Position numbers and translations under genes: made by a program
NCBI GenBank assembly: GCA_019648995.1
Contig: BLXT01002108.1
Span: forward strand, 31,177-56,689
DNA from: Plakobranchus ocellatus
Lineage: Eukaryota > Mollusca > Gastropoda > Plakobranchidae
DNA: 25,513 bases
Direction of reading: 5' to 3'
Shown here: piece after piece, positions 9,656 to 19,615 of the stretch
Position numbering within the stretch: the stretch's first letter is position 1
Layout: each line of letters starts with the position of its first letter
Notes under the pieces: generated by a model
Seen by the model: only the letters and a program-made list of their open reading frames with translations
The model's database searches: none
What the model was told of the DNA's origin: nothing

Positions 9656-9790
9656 GTTTGGGAAGGGAAAAATATCAAATACTGCTATTTGTTCCTGAGC
9701 AGCATGCAGGAATTGATCCACATAGGTTTGGGAAGGGAAAATGTCAAAGACTGTATATGTTCATTCATGAGCAGCATGCAGAGATTGACC
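9656..9790 (+). repeat. Tandem duplication of about 70 bases
   Basis: Unit 1 (9656-9719) and unit 2 (9726-9790) both begin TTTGGGAAGGGAAAA and end GAGCAGCATGCAG(G)A(A/G)ATTGA. They are about 80 percent alike by eye. The frame 9635-9823 stays open through both units, but the translation has no known motif and is probably a by-product. Confidence 0.7.
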
Positions 9791-9814
9791 CTTAAAATCA
9801 TCTACCTGGTTTGG

Positions 9815-9942
9815 AGGCCTTAGCGGCATAGAGACAAGGAAATTGGCCCCAGTATCACAGATATCTGCAGGGATCTTTCTATTGTAAGTTTAAGCTCCGC
9901 CACTGACACCCCGTCTGATGGAGGCCTGAAAATCTGAGATCA
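9815..9942 (+). mobile_element. tRNA-derived SINE, copy 4 (diverged)
   Basis: The + strand has the ATCTGCAGGGATC word, CTGATGGAGGCCTGAAAATCTGAGATCA and an A-box-like segment at the left. The order agrees with other copies. It directly follows the 70-base tandem duplication. Confidence 0.55.
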
Positions 9943-10685
9943 ATTTGTCGTCCCTATCACGTATTGGTTTAACTGACATTTTGTTACTTTTGCAGGAGAA
10001 CTGTTAAAAGTTTTGGATAGCATCGTTTTTTATATTGTAATAAAACTTTGACACAGGTTAAATCACAGTCCTTATTGTACGATGCTTAGAAGTTTAATTT
10101 ATGAAATTGTTTTGTTTTGGAGGAAAATTTGATCAGAGTCATATACGCTACTACGTGACATGAATTTACAGACGAACAGCTCAACCATAGCCATTTATGC
10201 TACTCAGTTTGTTATCAGTGCTCGTATTTCATTTTGACAAAGATTAAAGGATTCTGTTGGTTTTGATGATTTTTTAATCACAAGTAGTTTTAGTAACAAC
10301 TACCAAACCATTCATTTGACAAGATACAAATATTTCTGGATTTCGAAACAAAAAAATGGCCATGAATCAGTGTTACAACTTACATAAAACATACCTCATT
10401 AAAGGAGTCTTAGATCAATGACAGAAGGTATCAACTATGAGGGAAAGCTACTGTCATTGAAGCAAAATAAATAAAGAAAATACATATTCCTGGTAACAAG
10501 AGGAAAATTGTTTTTAAAAAAAATGAAAAAGGAAGAGAAAAGACAAAAAAATAAGAAGGCTGATAAAATAACTGCAAATATAAACGGGCAGCAAACAAAA
10601 TCAATCAAGGCGTGGTAGTGGCTCAAACTCAAAACAAGCAACAAACTTTGATCACATTAGCAACCGACAATAAAAGCAAGTTTTA
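9943..10685. other. Non-coding stretch
   Basis: There is no recognisable gene. A minus-strand open frame at 10435-10644 is phenylalanine- and leucine-rich because the + strand is A-rich, and I do not count it as a gene. Confidence 0.5.
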
Positions 10686-11403
10686 TTATAACAAGTTTGA
10701 TAGCAGTAAGCTATTTAACAATGAAAGAGTAAAAACGTTGAAAAGCAAGGGTCTCTGGTGAGTTATAACAATGTATATCAGTTGAGTAAGTCTCTCTCCA
10801 GCTGTACTATCATAAGTTACATAGAAGTTGCTGTGCTCTTTATTTTTGACTGCACGTGTGTTTCCAGTATAGACAGAAGTCAAGACATCATATTTAACTT
10901 TAGAAATGTTGGTGGGTCAAACATTCAGTTTGTGGGGAACATGTTCTTTCACAGGTGATTTCAGTCTTTGAGTCCATGGCTTGAATTGAACATCACGATG
11001 GCTGGTTTTCACGAAAATCGTGTCAAGATGGCTCTTGGTCACGCACATCTCCATAATGTCATTCCAGTTGATTTGCTCTGCGTCTGAGCCTCTCCTTGCC
11101 TGTAAAATCCGAAGGTCCTTTGATAAACTCTGTAAGTCCAAAAGTCATCCTACTGAAGGCTATGAACCATGTAAGGCTGCTTTGGCCGAGTCAGAGAAAG
11201 ATAGTTGTCAGCTGCGATGGTAGAAAGATGTCCTCATCAATTTCTAGGGCTTGTGCGATTGCAATGTGGGCCGAATCTTCCTCATTTTGTCTAAAGTTTG
11301 TCTCGAAAAAAGCGTAAGGATTTTTCTCTAAGCTTGTGCTTTTGCTGAGCATATACAGCGGCATTGTAGGTGTAATAATAAAATTAGTTATTCTGCCCAG
11401 CAC
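10686..11403 (-). pseudogene. Possible decayed coding remnant, unknown product
   Basis: Minus-strand open frames at 11403-11191, 11141-10917 and 10883-10686 lie end to end in different frames. They have balanced residue composition (for example NFRQNEEDSAHIAIAQAL and INWNDIMEMCVTKSHLD), unlike the low-complexity frames elsewhere. This could be a disrupted gene, an old element or unrelated chance frames. I do not recognise a family and see no catalytic motif. Neither splice sites nor a start codon can be argued for. Confidence 0.25.
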
Positions 11404-12330
11404 AACCGTCGGAAAAAAGGTAAGCCTTTTTTATGCCTTTTCTTTCATAGAAATTCAGAGCACTCTATACTGAGGTTGAAATGTCTGATGATCCTCTTTT
11501 ATTCATGGTTTCATCCCAAATGAAGCAGTGACAGCTTTTATCTTTCATTTTGTAGTTGGAAAGGTGCCGTTTTGAAAAATATAACTTTCCTTGGATTCGG
11601 GCAGGTAGAAAACCTGTTGGAGGTCAAAACTCGCACACAGAACAGTTGCATCCCCTTGTTATTACTTTTTGCATTCAGATTTAATTTCTCTCACTTTGTT
11701 TTTTCCTGAATGTGTTTCTCATATTGAGCCTTCACAGATTCCCATGAGGCCCAATGTCCTTGAGGATAAAAAAGACACACAAGTAGCATTGGACATTTTT
11801 CGCTCTAAGTATAGGCAAGTTTTTTTCTTTAAACAACTTAATGTAAAATTCAAAGCTTGGTGGCTCTAGTTGTGGGTTCCACTCTTATAGAATCTAAATC
11901 TAGATTGAAAGATATAGGTAGTAGCTGAAGCTTAATTAAGCTGACATTGAAAGTGATTAGATCTTTGGATCTAGATCCAAATCTAGATATTTCTGGCACC
12001 AAAATTCTAGAATTAATACCCTACATGGGTGCATAATTACAAGTGCTTTAATACATCATAATTTTGCAAACGCTTGGAAATGCAAATAATTGCAATTCTA
12101 TTTTTCTATTCTGTATTTGAATATCTATAATAATATAAAATTAATGAAATCAGTTAATTGCAGGCGCGGTTTGAGCCGGTCTAAATCCATAAAAAAAACA
12201 TTCATATGTCAGCATTGCCAGATTTTTATTAATGAGGCTAAACGTGAGTGTACTTACTCTAGTTCGTCCCACAGTAATTTTTCTCTTTTCAAAGGAGTTG
12301 AAAGGTATTATGCTGTTATCGCGTTAGTAG
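11404..12330. other. Non-coding stretch rich in TCTAGATC palindromes
   Basis: No gene is supported. The segment 11882-12030 contains several palindromes, including an 18-base one at 11964-11981 and AGCTTAATTAAGCT at 11929-11942. Confidence 0.5.
11964..11981. repeat. 18-base perfect palindrome
   Basis: TTTGGATCTAGATCCAAA reads the same on both strands. It sits in a cluster of related TCTAGAT words, with AATCTAGAT immediately downstream. Confidence 0.8.
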
Positions 12331-12516
12331 TGTATCCATACGCTACTACCTTATGCTGCTGGTTCACAAAAAAAGAGATACGCTGATGTGAAAAGGTGGT
12401 GTAACTCCGTAACTACCAGTCGTATCGAAACGCCAATTGGAGAGCAGTTCGATTGCTGTATTTGTAATCCCACAATATTGGTCGATTTTGCCCGAAACGT
12501 CAGATACACTAGTACG
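12331..12516 (+). pseudogene. Short unassigned coding-like fragment
   Basis: A 62-codon open stretch is bounded by stops (TAG at 12328, TGA at 12517). It includes RYADVKRWCNSVTTSRIETP and, later, EQFDCCICNP. The composition is protein-like, with a clustered CCxC that could be part of a zinc-binding site. A neighbouring + frame (12090-12386) also contains a CxxC (FICQHC), so this may be a frameshifted remnant of one gene or transposase. There is no family assignment. Confidence 0.25.
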
Positions 12517-13338
12517 TGATATGGACGACGAATTTGTTTTTGACGAGCTATATCATAGCACAAAATCAACACCAAACCTTCCCTTATGTCATTAACATAA
12601 GCGCAAACCTTGTACATCATAAATGCACATTATTTCATATCATCACTTTTTGGCCCTTCTATTTCTAAGAAAACCTATTTTGTGTGAGAATATTTTATTT
12701 TAAAGGAAAATCATTTAATTTGTGTGTGTAAGTCATAATTTTTGGGTTTTTTTTAATGTTAAAGGTGATGAGTTATGAGGTTCATTACTGTCAGAAATAA
12801 GCATTTTCTGAACTTATGGATGGGTTTTAACTTGCAAACATGTACTGAATTTTATCTAGGGGAATGTTAAAGAAGCAAAAGTTCTGAAATTCAGGGCCAG
12901 AAATTTCTGAAAGTTTTAACAATCATGTGCAGTTTTAGGCAGAAAGGTTGTGTGAACTTAGTTCTAAGGATCTTTGAAAACAAAATGTTTTTCAAAGTTT
13001 GTTTATGAAAGTTTATAACATTTCTTAAAATTTTAATTTTTTTTATATTGACATCAAAGACGTTTTTGTGCACACAGTGCATGACTGTAAAGGACACTAC
13101 AAAATCAAAACTTTTTCTGTGTGTTCTTTTTTATTTCGAATCTGCGGGTATTTAGTTTGTTGCTGTACAAAACATAATTTGTACACTAAAATCAAACTCA
13201 TTTAAATTGACAGATGGACTGTTTTTGTTGTTCATATTTACCTAACATTTATGTTCATCTGTGTGTGTCTTGCAAAGTAAATTGTAGACCAAAGCAAATA
13301 CATGTAGATCGAAACAAGTTGAAACCAAAAACAAAATA

Positions 13339-13361
13339 NNNNCCCCCCCCCCCTTTTTTTT
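13339..13361. other. Assembly gap: four N, then C and T runs
   Basis: Four N bases are followed by eleven C and eight T. Sequence across this point is uncertain, so any frame through it is unreliable. Confidence 0.9.
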
Positions 13362-13813
13362 CGCCTACAAAATAAGAGTGCAGACAATTGCCCTAAATCT
13401 TTATTTACTGAGGTGTTCATTCATTATTTTTTCAAATAGTTGTAAATTACACTTTACAATTTTGTGTAACGTCAAAAATTATGCATGACATGTGTATGAA
13501 AGATTAAAAAAAAAGAAAGCAAAAAAAAAAAAACAAAAAACAAAAAAAAACATGACCAATATAAATAAGTTTAATAAGTGTAGGCCTAAGAAGATATGGA
13601 GTTAATGAAACCAATAGAACATCAATTGGAAGTATAGTTCAATATGCAGGTAAACACTAGTTTGCAGCTGTAAGCTGCTAGCAATCGTATTGAAATTATG
13701 TCTGTCAATACGTTATGTTTTGTGGAATGTATAAAACCAGTCACTGGGTTGGCCCAAAATAGATCTCAGGACCAGTAGCATCCCTGCTTGGATGTCCTAT
13801 TTAGAATTTTTTA

Positions 13814-13836
13814 CCCCCCCCCNCCCCCCCCCCCCC
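13814..13836. repeat. Poly-C run with one N
   Basis: A 23-base C run is interrupted by a single N at 13823. The true length is not resolved. Confidence 0.9.
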
Positions 13837-14654
13837 AAATTTTGCTCGAAGAATGCTATTTGACCTTAATCAGTAATTATTTCAAATGGACTTACTATAC
13901 GTTTTGATCGATCTAAAAATCAAACGTTTTGCTGCGACATTCAATTCCATTTTGAATCATGAAAATCCAGTATTCCTGTGTGGTCCAAATAAAAAAATGG
14001 AAATGTTATCTAGTCATTTATTTTATAGAAATTGAATAGAAGGCCAGCAGGAAATGAGCTGGATAAGAAAAATTACTTGATCTAAAAGCACGCAATGAAC
14101 ACAGCATAGAGTAGGGCCTTCTTTCTCTCTTGCCTCTCCTAATTCTGTTGTCCTCTAGCCTTGCCGCTTTTGTCTCCATATAAGTATCAAGAGAAACTTA
14201 GGAAACATAAAACCACCTTGAATTTCTTGAGCATCCAGTGGATTGAAAATAGAAGGAAACTTGAGGATATTACTAATTTTCTATTAGACAATTGAAGAAT
14301 CCAATTTGGCATCTCAAAAAAATCTACATGTAGTAAAAAAAAAAAAGGATAAAATTTTCAAAACTTATGCGCAAAAAATATTCCTTTGATAGTCGGATCT
14401 AGTTCCCAAAGGAACGTAAAATCAACTTTTCCAAATGTTATTTTTTTCCATTAAAAAGAAACTTCGTAGAAATCTCATTTCTTCGAATGAAGAAGAAAGT
14501 TTTTTTTTAATTTTGCTATTTTATTATGGGGTATTATACCCAGCTAGGGCTGGCTAGGTGGCCCTGGCCCCCCTACCTTCAGTTTTTGGAAATTTCTAAT
14601 TGGCAGCCATTCAATATTCAATTGAACTGTTCAGTTGAGTGTAAACATCGATAC

Positions 14655-14655
<1 letters not shown>

Positions 14656-14711
<56 letters not shown>
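14656..14711. repeat. (GA)n microsatellite
   Basis: An uninterrupted AG/GA dinucleotide repeat of about 28 units. Confidence 0.95.
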
Positions 14712-14712
<1 letters not shown>

Positions 14713-15079
14713 CCAGTCCTAACAAGCATGACATTGCTTTCAAGCTTCTGAGATGAAAAGCTCAAAAGTAGCAAACTGTGTTGTTTGTTTATGAGATAAG
14801 CAATATCTGAACTTTATGAATGGGCTTGTAGCAGGCAAACATACTCTGAACATTATAAAATTATGCAGAATTTCATGATGCAATTCATCTCAACTGTTTG
14901 TTTTTGTTTCCTTTCCTAAGTTTAAAAAAATCTGCAATAACTTATATCTTTGCGGTGACAAATTGTCCACGAAAAGCTTATTACAGAATGTAGTGTATGG
15001 CCACATCAATGTTTTAAAATGTTCAAAATGCAACTGTTGTCTCATTTGGTTTTTGTTTTTGTATATTTAGCCAGTCTAC

Positions 15080-15155
15080 AGTGATGTCAGGCTTTCAGGC
15101 CAGGGCACCGATGCCAAGGCTCAAACCCACAACAGAGGGATTCTGCAGATCTCAA
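15080..15155 (-). mobile_element. tRNA-derived SINE, copy 5 (partial)
   Basis: On the minus strand this has GAGATCTGCAGAATCCCTC, GTTGTGGGTTTGAGCC (a B-box with one or two changes) and GCCTGAAAGCCTGACATC. The A-box end is missing. Confidence 0.6.
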
Positions 15156-15671
15156 GACATATATATATATTCATATGAAGGTAATTATCTTTCGGAGATA
15201 AGTCATCAAAATCTAACGTTGGCTAAAAAAATATCAAATTTCAACCTTTTGGTTTCTTTGTACTAATGCGGTAAGGACAGCTTTAGACACTGGTCTCAGA
15301 ATCATTACTAAAAGGTAGGTAAATAGCAATTTATCTTCTCAATTTGCTGAATCCAAGCATACGAAACACAATCTTCATTGAATACAAATGACAAATACAA
15401 CAATAAACTCATATTAAAAGTGCAATTAAAAAAAAAAGTTTTATTAAGTATTTCTAAAGCAATTCCAAAGCTTAACATGTATTTAGTATAAAGCTTTTGT
15501 CTCCACTTACTCTCCTTTTAGATGTAAAACCAATGACATCAGTCATTCCAGCCACTAATCTTCAACTCTATCTTTCCATTCTTTCACATCTCCTTCACCA
15601 CATGAAAAGTAGTTTTGGTATTTAATACTTCTTGGAAGTTGGAAGCTCATGATGCAGAAGACTTGACAATA
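15156..15671. other. AT-rich non-coding stretch
   Basis: Nothing is recognised except a short ATAT run after the SINE at 15162-15171. Confidence 0.5.
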
Positions 15672-15834
15672 CATCTATTTATCAAGCTCTTCGTACAATT
15701 CAATACATAAAAAAAAACTCTTCACAATTACAAAAAACGTCTAAACAGTATTACATGTAATTACATTTATGGCAACATACTAAAAAACATTTAAGCTAAT
15801 AAGACAGAGTAAATGACAATAGGCCATTACCTCC
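15672..15834 (+). repeat. Dispersed repeat, copy A
   Basis: It shares, in order, ATCTATTTATCAAGCTC, TACATTTATGGC and AAAACATTTAA with 20762-20970. It ends with ATAGGCCATTACCTCC (15819-15834). That word is the reverse complement, with one change, of the start of the other copy, which suggests a terminal inverted repeat. The left end is not identifiable here. Confidence 0.55.
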
Positions 15835-16328
15835 AGGTCATTTTTAACATACCACCGAGCTGTGTTGGTCCCTCACTAACTGACAAAACAATGCCCGACC
15901 TAGCATTACTGTAATAGTAAAGAAAGAATTGAAAGATGAAGTTGGGGTGGGTTTTTTTTTTTTAAGCCCAAACTCAGAAATAGAGATTATTAACCTACAA
16001 ATCTATATTTTTTGAGTCTGAATGCATTATTTCAATTTTTTTGTAATGATTCTTTGAAATCTATCTTTCAATGAAATTTAATAGCAATCTTTATATTTAG
16101 ATACATGTATGGATAAAGGAGTCTAGGTCTAGACTGTAGGATAAACCAGCTTGGCATATCACAATACACTGAATGTGAAAGGGAACACTTGAGTTGACCT
16201 GGCGATGTGAAAGAGGGAGAATAAAAAATGGCTGAACTGACATGGCTGTTCTTCTCGTCTGCTTTCCTGAACGTTTGCTGAATGTATGAAGTAGATCTAG
16301 TTATATAGAAAGAACCCATAACACAACA
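15835..16328. other. Stretch before the retrotransposon primer binding site
   Basis: The 5' LTR should end at 16328, so its U5 end should lie here (it ends AACACAACA). No segment here matches the sequence after the polypurine tract near 20208. The LTR is therefore diverged, truncated or replaced. No coding signal is seen. Confidence 0.45.
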
Positions 16329-16341
16329 TGGTGTCAGAAGT
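16329..16341 (+). promoter_or_regulatory. Primer binding site, tRNA-Leu-like
   Basis: TGGTGTCAGAAGT is complementary to the 3' end of a eukaryotic tRNA-Leu including the CCA tail (from memory). The match covers 13 bases and then breaks. Its place, about 294 bases before the gag start codon, is as expected for reverse-transcription priming. Confidence 0.7.
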
Positions 16342-16622
16342 CAGGACACTGTCTCTCTAAGACTATTGTAAATTTATGCGGTAGGTTCTTAGATTGACTT
16401 GTTTGAAACAAAAATCAAGACTGACTGAACTTGAGGGGCCAACGGGCTATTTTAGATCTAAATCTACACGTAAGATCTTAGATATTGCATTTCGTTGGCT
16501 ACTACATAAATTAAAACCCAGATCTAGATCTAGGCTTTGAACCAAGACATCACATAACAGTGAATAGAGTCTGGAGGCAAGAATAGACCTAAAAGACTAG
16601 AATCTATCAGGTTGCTGTAGCG
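16342..16622 (+). other. Retrotransposon untranslated leader
   Basis: This lies between the primer binding site and the gag ATG. It contains several AGATCT/TCTAGAT words (16454-16535) and no open frame of note. Confidence 0.5.
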
Positions 16623-16769
16623 ATGGCTTCCAAGCATTTTACGGCTAATCTGCCACCCCCTTCTAAATTAGAACTGACAAACAAGGCATCTGTGAAGAAA
16701 AACTGATTACGCTTTCAGCGCCAGTGGGACAACTGCGTCATAGCAGTCCCCTCTTTTAGGGGACCATAA
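16623..16769 (+). pseudogene. gag: gag, N-terminal fragment
   Basis: The frame starts with ATG and has a PPPSKLELTNKASVKKN segment followed by RFQRQWDNC. This is the typical opening of Ty3/gypsy Gag in animals. A TGA at 16704-16706 sits where the family usually has Trp. The frame meets another stop near 16767. Most of the central capsid region expected next is missing, because capsid C-terminal sequence already begins near 16800. The product would have been the structural protein of the virus-like particle. Confidence 0.65.
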
Positions 16770-16794
16770 GCCGTGCTTTCTTTCTCGGCATATT

Positions 16795-16975
16795 TTTCTG
16801 CGGCTCTTGCCAGAAGCGATCCGGGCCCCACTGGCTAATTCCTCCAACAACTCCGACTACAGAGCGTTGGCGAAGAAGGGTGATAACCTTTATAACTCCC
16901 TGACACCGAATAGCAGTCTGCACTACAGTGCAACAGCCAATAAAGTTGCATGCAGATCTGTCGGAAGTCGACTCT
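16795..16975 (+). pseudogene. gag: gag, capsid C-terminal fragment
   Basis: LPEAIRAPLANSSNN and the following YRALAKKGDNLYNSL resemble the end of Gag capsid helices (a leucine/proline, R..La, LA..aD pattern). It is in a different frame from the N-terminal fragment. The nucleocapsid-like motif just after it is in yet another frame. Confidence 0.5.
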
Positions 16976-16978
16976 ATT

Positions 16979-17093
16979 TGTTGGTTCCACCGCAAGTTCG
17001 GATCAAATGCCAGACGATGCACCAACCCTTGCAAACATTTCCAAACGTGCAAGAGAAAAGGAAACCAGGGAAACGGGAGAGCGGACCAGCACT
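16979..17093 (+). pseudogene. gag: gag, CHCC nucleic-acid-binding motif
   Basis: CWFHRKFG starts the motif and CTNPC ends it, giving Cys-x2-His-x9-Cys-x3-Cys at 16979-17032. A basic tail (KHFQTCKRKG) follows, then a TAG at about 17091. In the CsRn1-like group this CHCC motif takes the place of the retroviral CCHC knuckle. The stop may be the natural end of gag or a lesion. Confidence 0.65.
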
Positions 17094-17171
17094 AGACAGC
17101 CCATCTGCTGGTCCGCTATGTTTCGCGGCAACGAGACCACGTCGGCAACATCGGAGTCATAAATGATATAA

Positions 17172-17537
17172 CTGTTCGTGTCGGACGAGAAGTCTAAGAG
17201 ACGCATCTTGGTCGACACAGGCGCCCAAGTCTCCGTAACATCCGTGTCATGGGCAGATAAAGTGTCAGGCGCCACAGAACCAAATTTTCAAGCTGCCAAC
17301 GGGTCTTCCATAGCGACCTATGGTTCCCGAGTCGTACACCTTCATTTCGGTAATCGGGTTTTCGATGCACGCCTGATATCGACTTATGTGAAGCGCCCCC
17401 TTTTCGGAGCAGATTTCTTACGCCAACACAACCTGTTAGTTGATATTCGAGGTCGCAGACTGATTGAAGCTGATTTTTTCTCACCATTAATTGCTCCGTC
17501 AGTTCAGTGTCTACCGATTCAGATCTTGCTCTCATAG
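17172..17537 (+). pseudogene. Retrotransposon aspartic protease
   Basis: The frame contains ILVDTGAQVSV with the catalytic Asp-Thr-Gly at 17214-17222. About 55-60 residues later comes PLFGADFLRQHNLLVDI, the usual second half of the Ty3/gypsy protease fold. The active site is intact. No start codon is expected because the protease is made as part of a polyprotein. The frame ends at a stop near 17535 and the next domain continues in another frame. Confidence 0.85.
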
Positions 17538-18445
17538 AACCCACCAGCAACAGGTTCCGGAAAATTCTCAATGGCTATCTCGAACTCTTACAGCCTGTCT
17601 TTTCAACTGCGGAAGTCAAGCATGGCGTGAAACATTTCATTCCAACCAAAGACTGCCCTGTCTCTGCCCGAGCTCGCCGCTTAGCCCCAGACAAACTCGC
17701 ACCTGCTAAGAAGGAGTTCCTCGAAATAGAGAAGATGGGTATAATACAGATATCAAACAGTCCCTGGGCATCCTTTCTGCACATGGTACCTAAAAGCAAT
17801 GGGGGGTTACGCCCCTGTGGGGATTATCGCAGACTGGACGATGCCACAGTACCCGATCGTTACTCTATACCACATATTCAGGACTTTTTTAGCTGGTAAA
17901 AACATTTTCTCCAAGATCGATCTTGTTCGAGGATATCATCAGATCCCGGTGGCTCCTGAGAATGTTCCTAAAACGGCAGCAATCACACCGTTCGGCTTGT
18001 GGGAATTTTTGCGCATGCCATTGGGTTTGAAATGCGCAGCACAAACGTTTCAACGCCTTATGGACACGGTACTTCAGGACCTCGATTGCACATTTGTCTA
18101 CCTAGACGATATTTGGTGGCCAGCTCCTCAGCCAAGTCTGATATCGACGACATCAATGTGGTTTTCCATCGACTACGACATCATGGACTGATAATCAAAC
18201 GTGAAAAATGTCTGTTCGGAGTGTCATCACTTGATTTTATGGGACGGCCTAAGTGCTGTAAAGGATTTTCCTCAACCAAGAGATGTCAAAGCGCTTCAAG
18301 AGTTCTTTGGTATAATGAACTTTTACCACGGTTTCATCCCCAACCTCGCTTCAACCCTGCCCCCCCTCTACCAAGTCATAAACACATCCAAACCGCGTCA
18401 AGCTCTCAATTGGACCAACGAAATGACCCAATCCTTCTTTGCAAG
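17538..18445 (+). pseudogene. Reverse transcriptase, frameshifted
   Basis: Frame one (to 17899) carries the fingers region with [20 protein letters not shown] and [20 protein letters not shown] shift near 17890 leads to IFSKIDLVRGYHQIPV and TPFGLWEFLRMPLGLK, then YLDDI at 18099-18113 (the catalytic Asp pair). A further shift right after YLDDI and another near 18235 lead to AVKDFPQPRDVKALQEFFG, the RT connection. Around 18235 a dozen or more residues seem to be missing. Catalytic aspartates survive, but the chain is broken at least three times. Confidence 0.85.
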
Positions 18446-18721
18446 CAAATGCTGGTCCATCCTTGCACGGACTGTCCAATCGCTCTGACGTGCGATGCAT
18501 CTGATGTGGCCATCATAGCCGTCCTGGAACAGTACGCGCATGGGCGTTGGGAACCACTCGCCTTTTTCAGTCGACAACTGCGTAAACCAGAGATTAAGTA
18601 CAGTACTTTCGTCAGAGAACTCTTGGGCGTTCATTTGACTACATGTCATTTTCGCTACATGTTAGAGGGAAGACAGTTCACCATTTACACGGATCACAAG
18701 CCGTTAGTCCACGCTATGTAA
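18446..18721 (+). pseudogene. RNase H domain
   Basis: IALTCDASDVAIIAVLEQ carries the first catalytic Asp, FVRELLGVHL the Glu, and YTDHKPLVHAM the second Asp. This is the standard Ty3/gypsy RNase H layout that removes RNA from the hybrid. The frame differs from the preceding RT connection segment, so a shift lies near 18430-18490, and a short piece seems to be lost there. It ends at a TAA (18719-18721), probably a lesion, since the tether continues afterwards. Confidence 0.85.
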
Positions 18722-19024
18722 AAAGCCACGGAGCTACAATCAGCTCTTCAGTAGAGGCATCTGTCTGCAATTTCAGAGTTTTCCTATTAGGCATACATCT
18801 GGAAAGAAGAATGTAGTTGCCGACTGCCTCTCGCGAGCTGTCACTGACACTAATGCGGTCTCGTTAGGTAACGACTATACAGCTATGGCTGCAGCGCAAA
18901 CCTCGAGTGCAACGGACAATCATACAATACAGCGCTCACTAACCTGCAAATAACCAATACCAAACTGATCGACCAAGGACCCGAACTCCTCTGGGATATT
19001 TCAACTGGCCGAGCTCGCCCCATC
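18722..19024 (+). pseudogene. RNase H to integrase tether
   Basis: TSGKKNVVADCLSRAVTDT, encoded from about 18794, is the typical G-x2-N-x-(V/A)-AD-x-LSR signature that follows RNase H in Ty3/gypsy Pol. The frame is disrupted on either side of it. Confidence 0.7.
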
Positions 19025-19615
19025 GTGCCTCCAGATTTCAGACGTTCCGTATTTGAGGCTGTTTACAACGTTTCACATTCGGGGGTTAAGCCTACCGTCA
19101 AGCTTGTTTCGGAGCAATTCGTATGGCATGGCTTACGACTTCCAGTTAGCACCTGGGTTAAAGAGTGTCACGAATGTCAATCATCAAAAATTCAAAAACA
19201 TACTCGTGCACCCCTCCAAACATTTACCGTGCCAGAAAAGAGATCTTCGCATATCAAAATCGACATTGTAGGCCCGCTTCCTGAGTCCTGTGGTTACCGA
19301 TACCTCATGACCATCATTGATCGCAACACTCGGTGGTCAGAGGATATTCCTATCCCAAATATTACAACTGTCAAATGTGTTTAAGCTCTGGTGGGAGGGT
19401 GGATCTCTCGCTTTGGCATTCCTGAGGACTTATCATCGGACCGCGGTTTAAAGAAATGTGGACAGAAATCGCTAGACGCCTTGGAGTCAAGATACACTGG
19501 ACAACAGCATTTCACCCCCAGGCCAACGGAATGGCGAAAGGTTTCACCGCACGCTCAAGGCAGCTCTGAAAGCCAGACTCATAGGAAATAAGTGGGTAGA
19601 GGAACTACCTTAGGT
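19025..19615 (+). pseudogene. Integrase: zinc finger and catalytic core
   Basis: The HHCC zinc finger is present: the histidines lie in the segment from SHSGVKP to VWHGL, and the cysteines are in ECHECQ. Catalytic residues visible are Asp in KIDIVGPLP (19262-19264), Asp in SSDRG (19439-19441), and Glu in the shifted frame at 19536-19538 followed by RFHRTLKAALKAR. Lesions are an in-frame TAA at 19382-19384, a shift just after SSDRG, a one-base deletion just before the Glu, and a TAG near 19611. The enzyme would insert the DNA copy into the host genome; this copy cannot. Confidence 0.85.

Larger units (their letters stand above)
12517..15079. other. Long non-coding stretch with assembly gaps
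   Basis: I see no gene. It contains N bases beside C runs (13339-13361 and 13814-13836), A-rich tracts (about 13506-13550 and 14335-14347) and a GA microsatellite. Confidence 0.5.

Noticed and set aside
16756-17571. Minus-strand frames across gag and protease
   Set aside because: They are antisense shadows of the + strand retroelement, which has recognisable domains.
17538-18721. Separate genes for each pol frame
   Set aside because: The frames carry consecutive parts of one RT-RNase H chain, so they are one broken gene.
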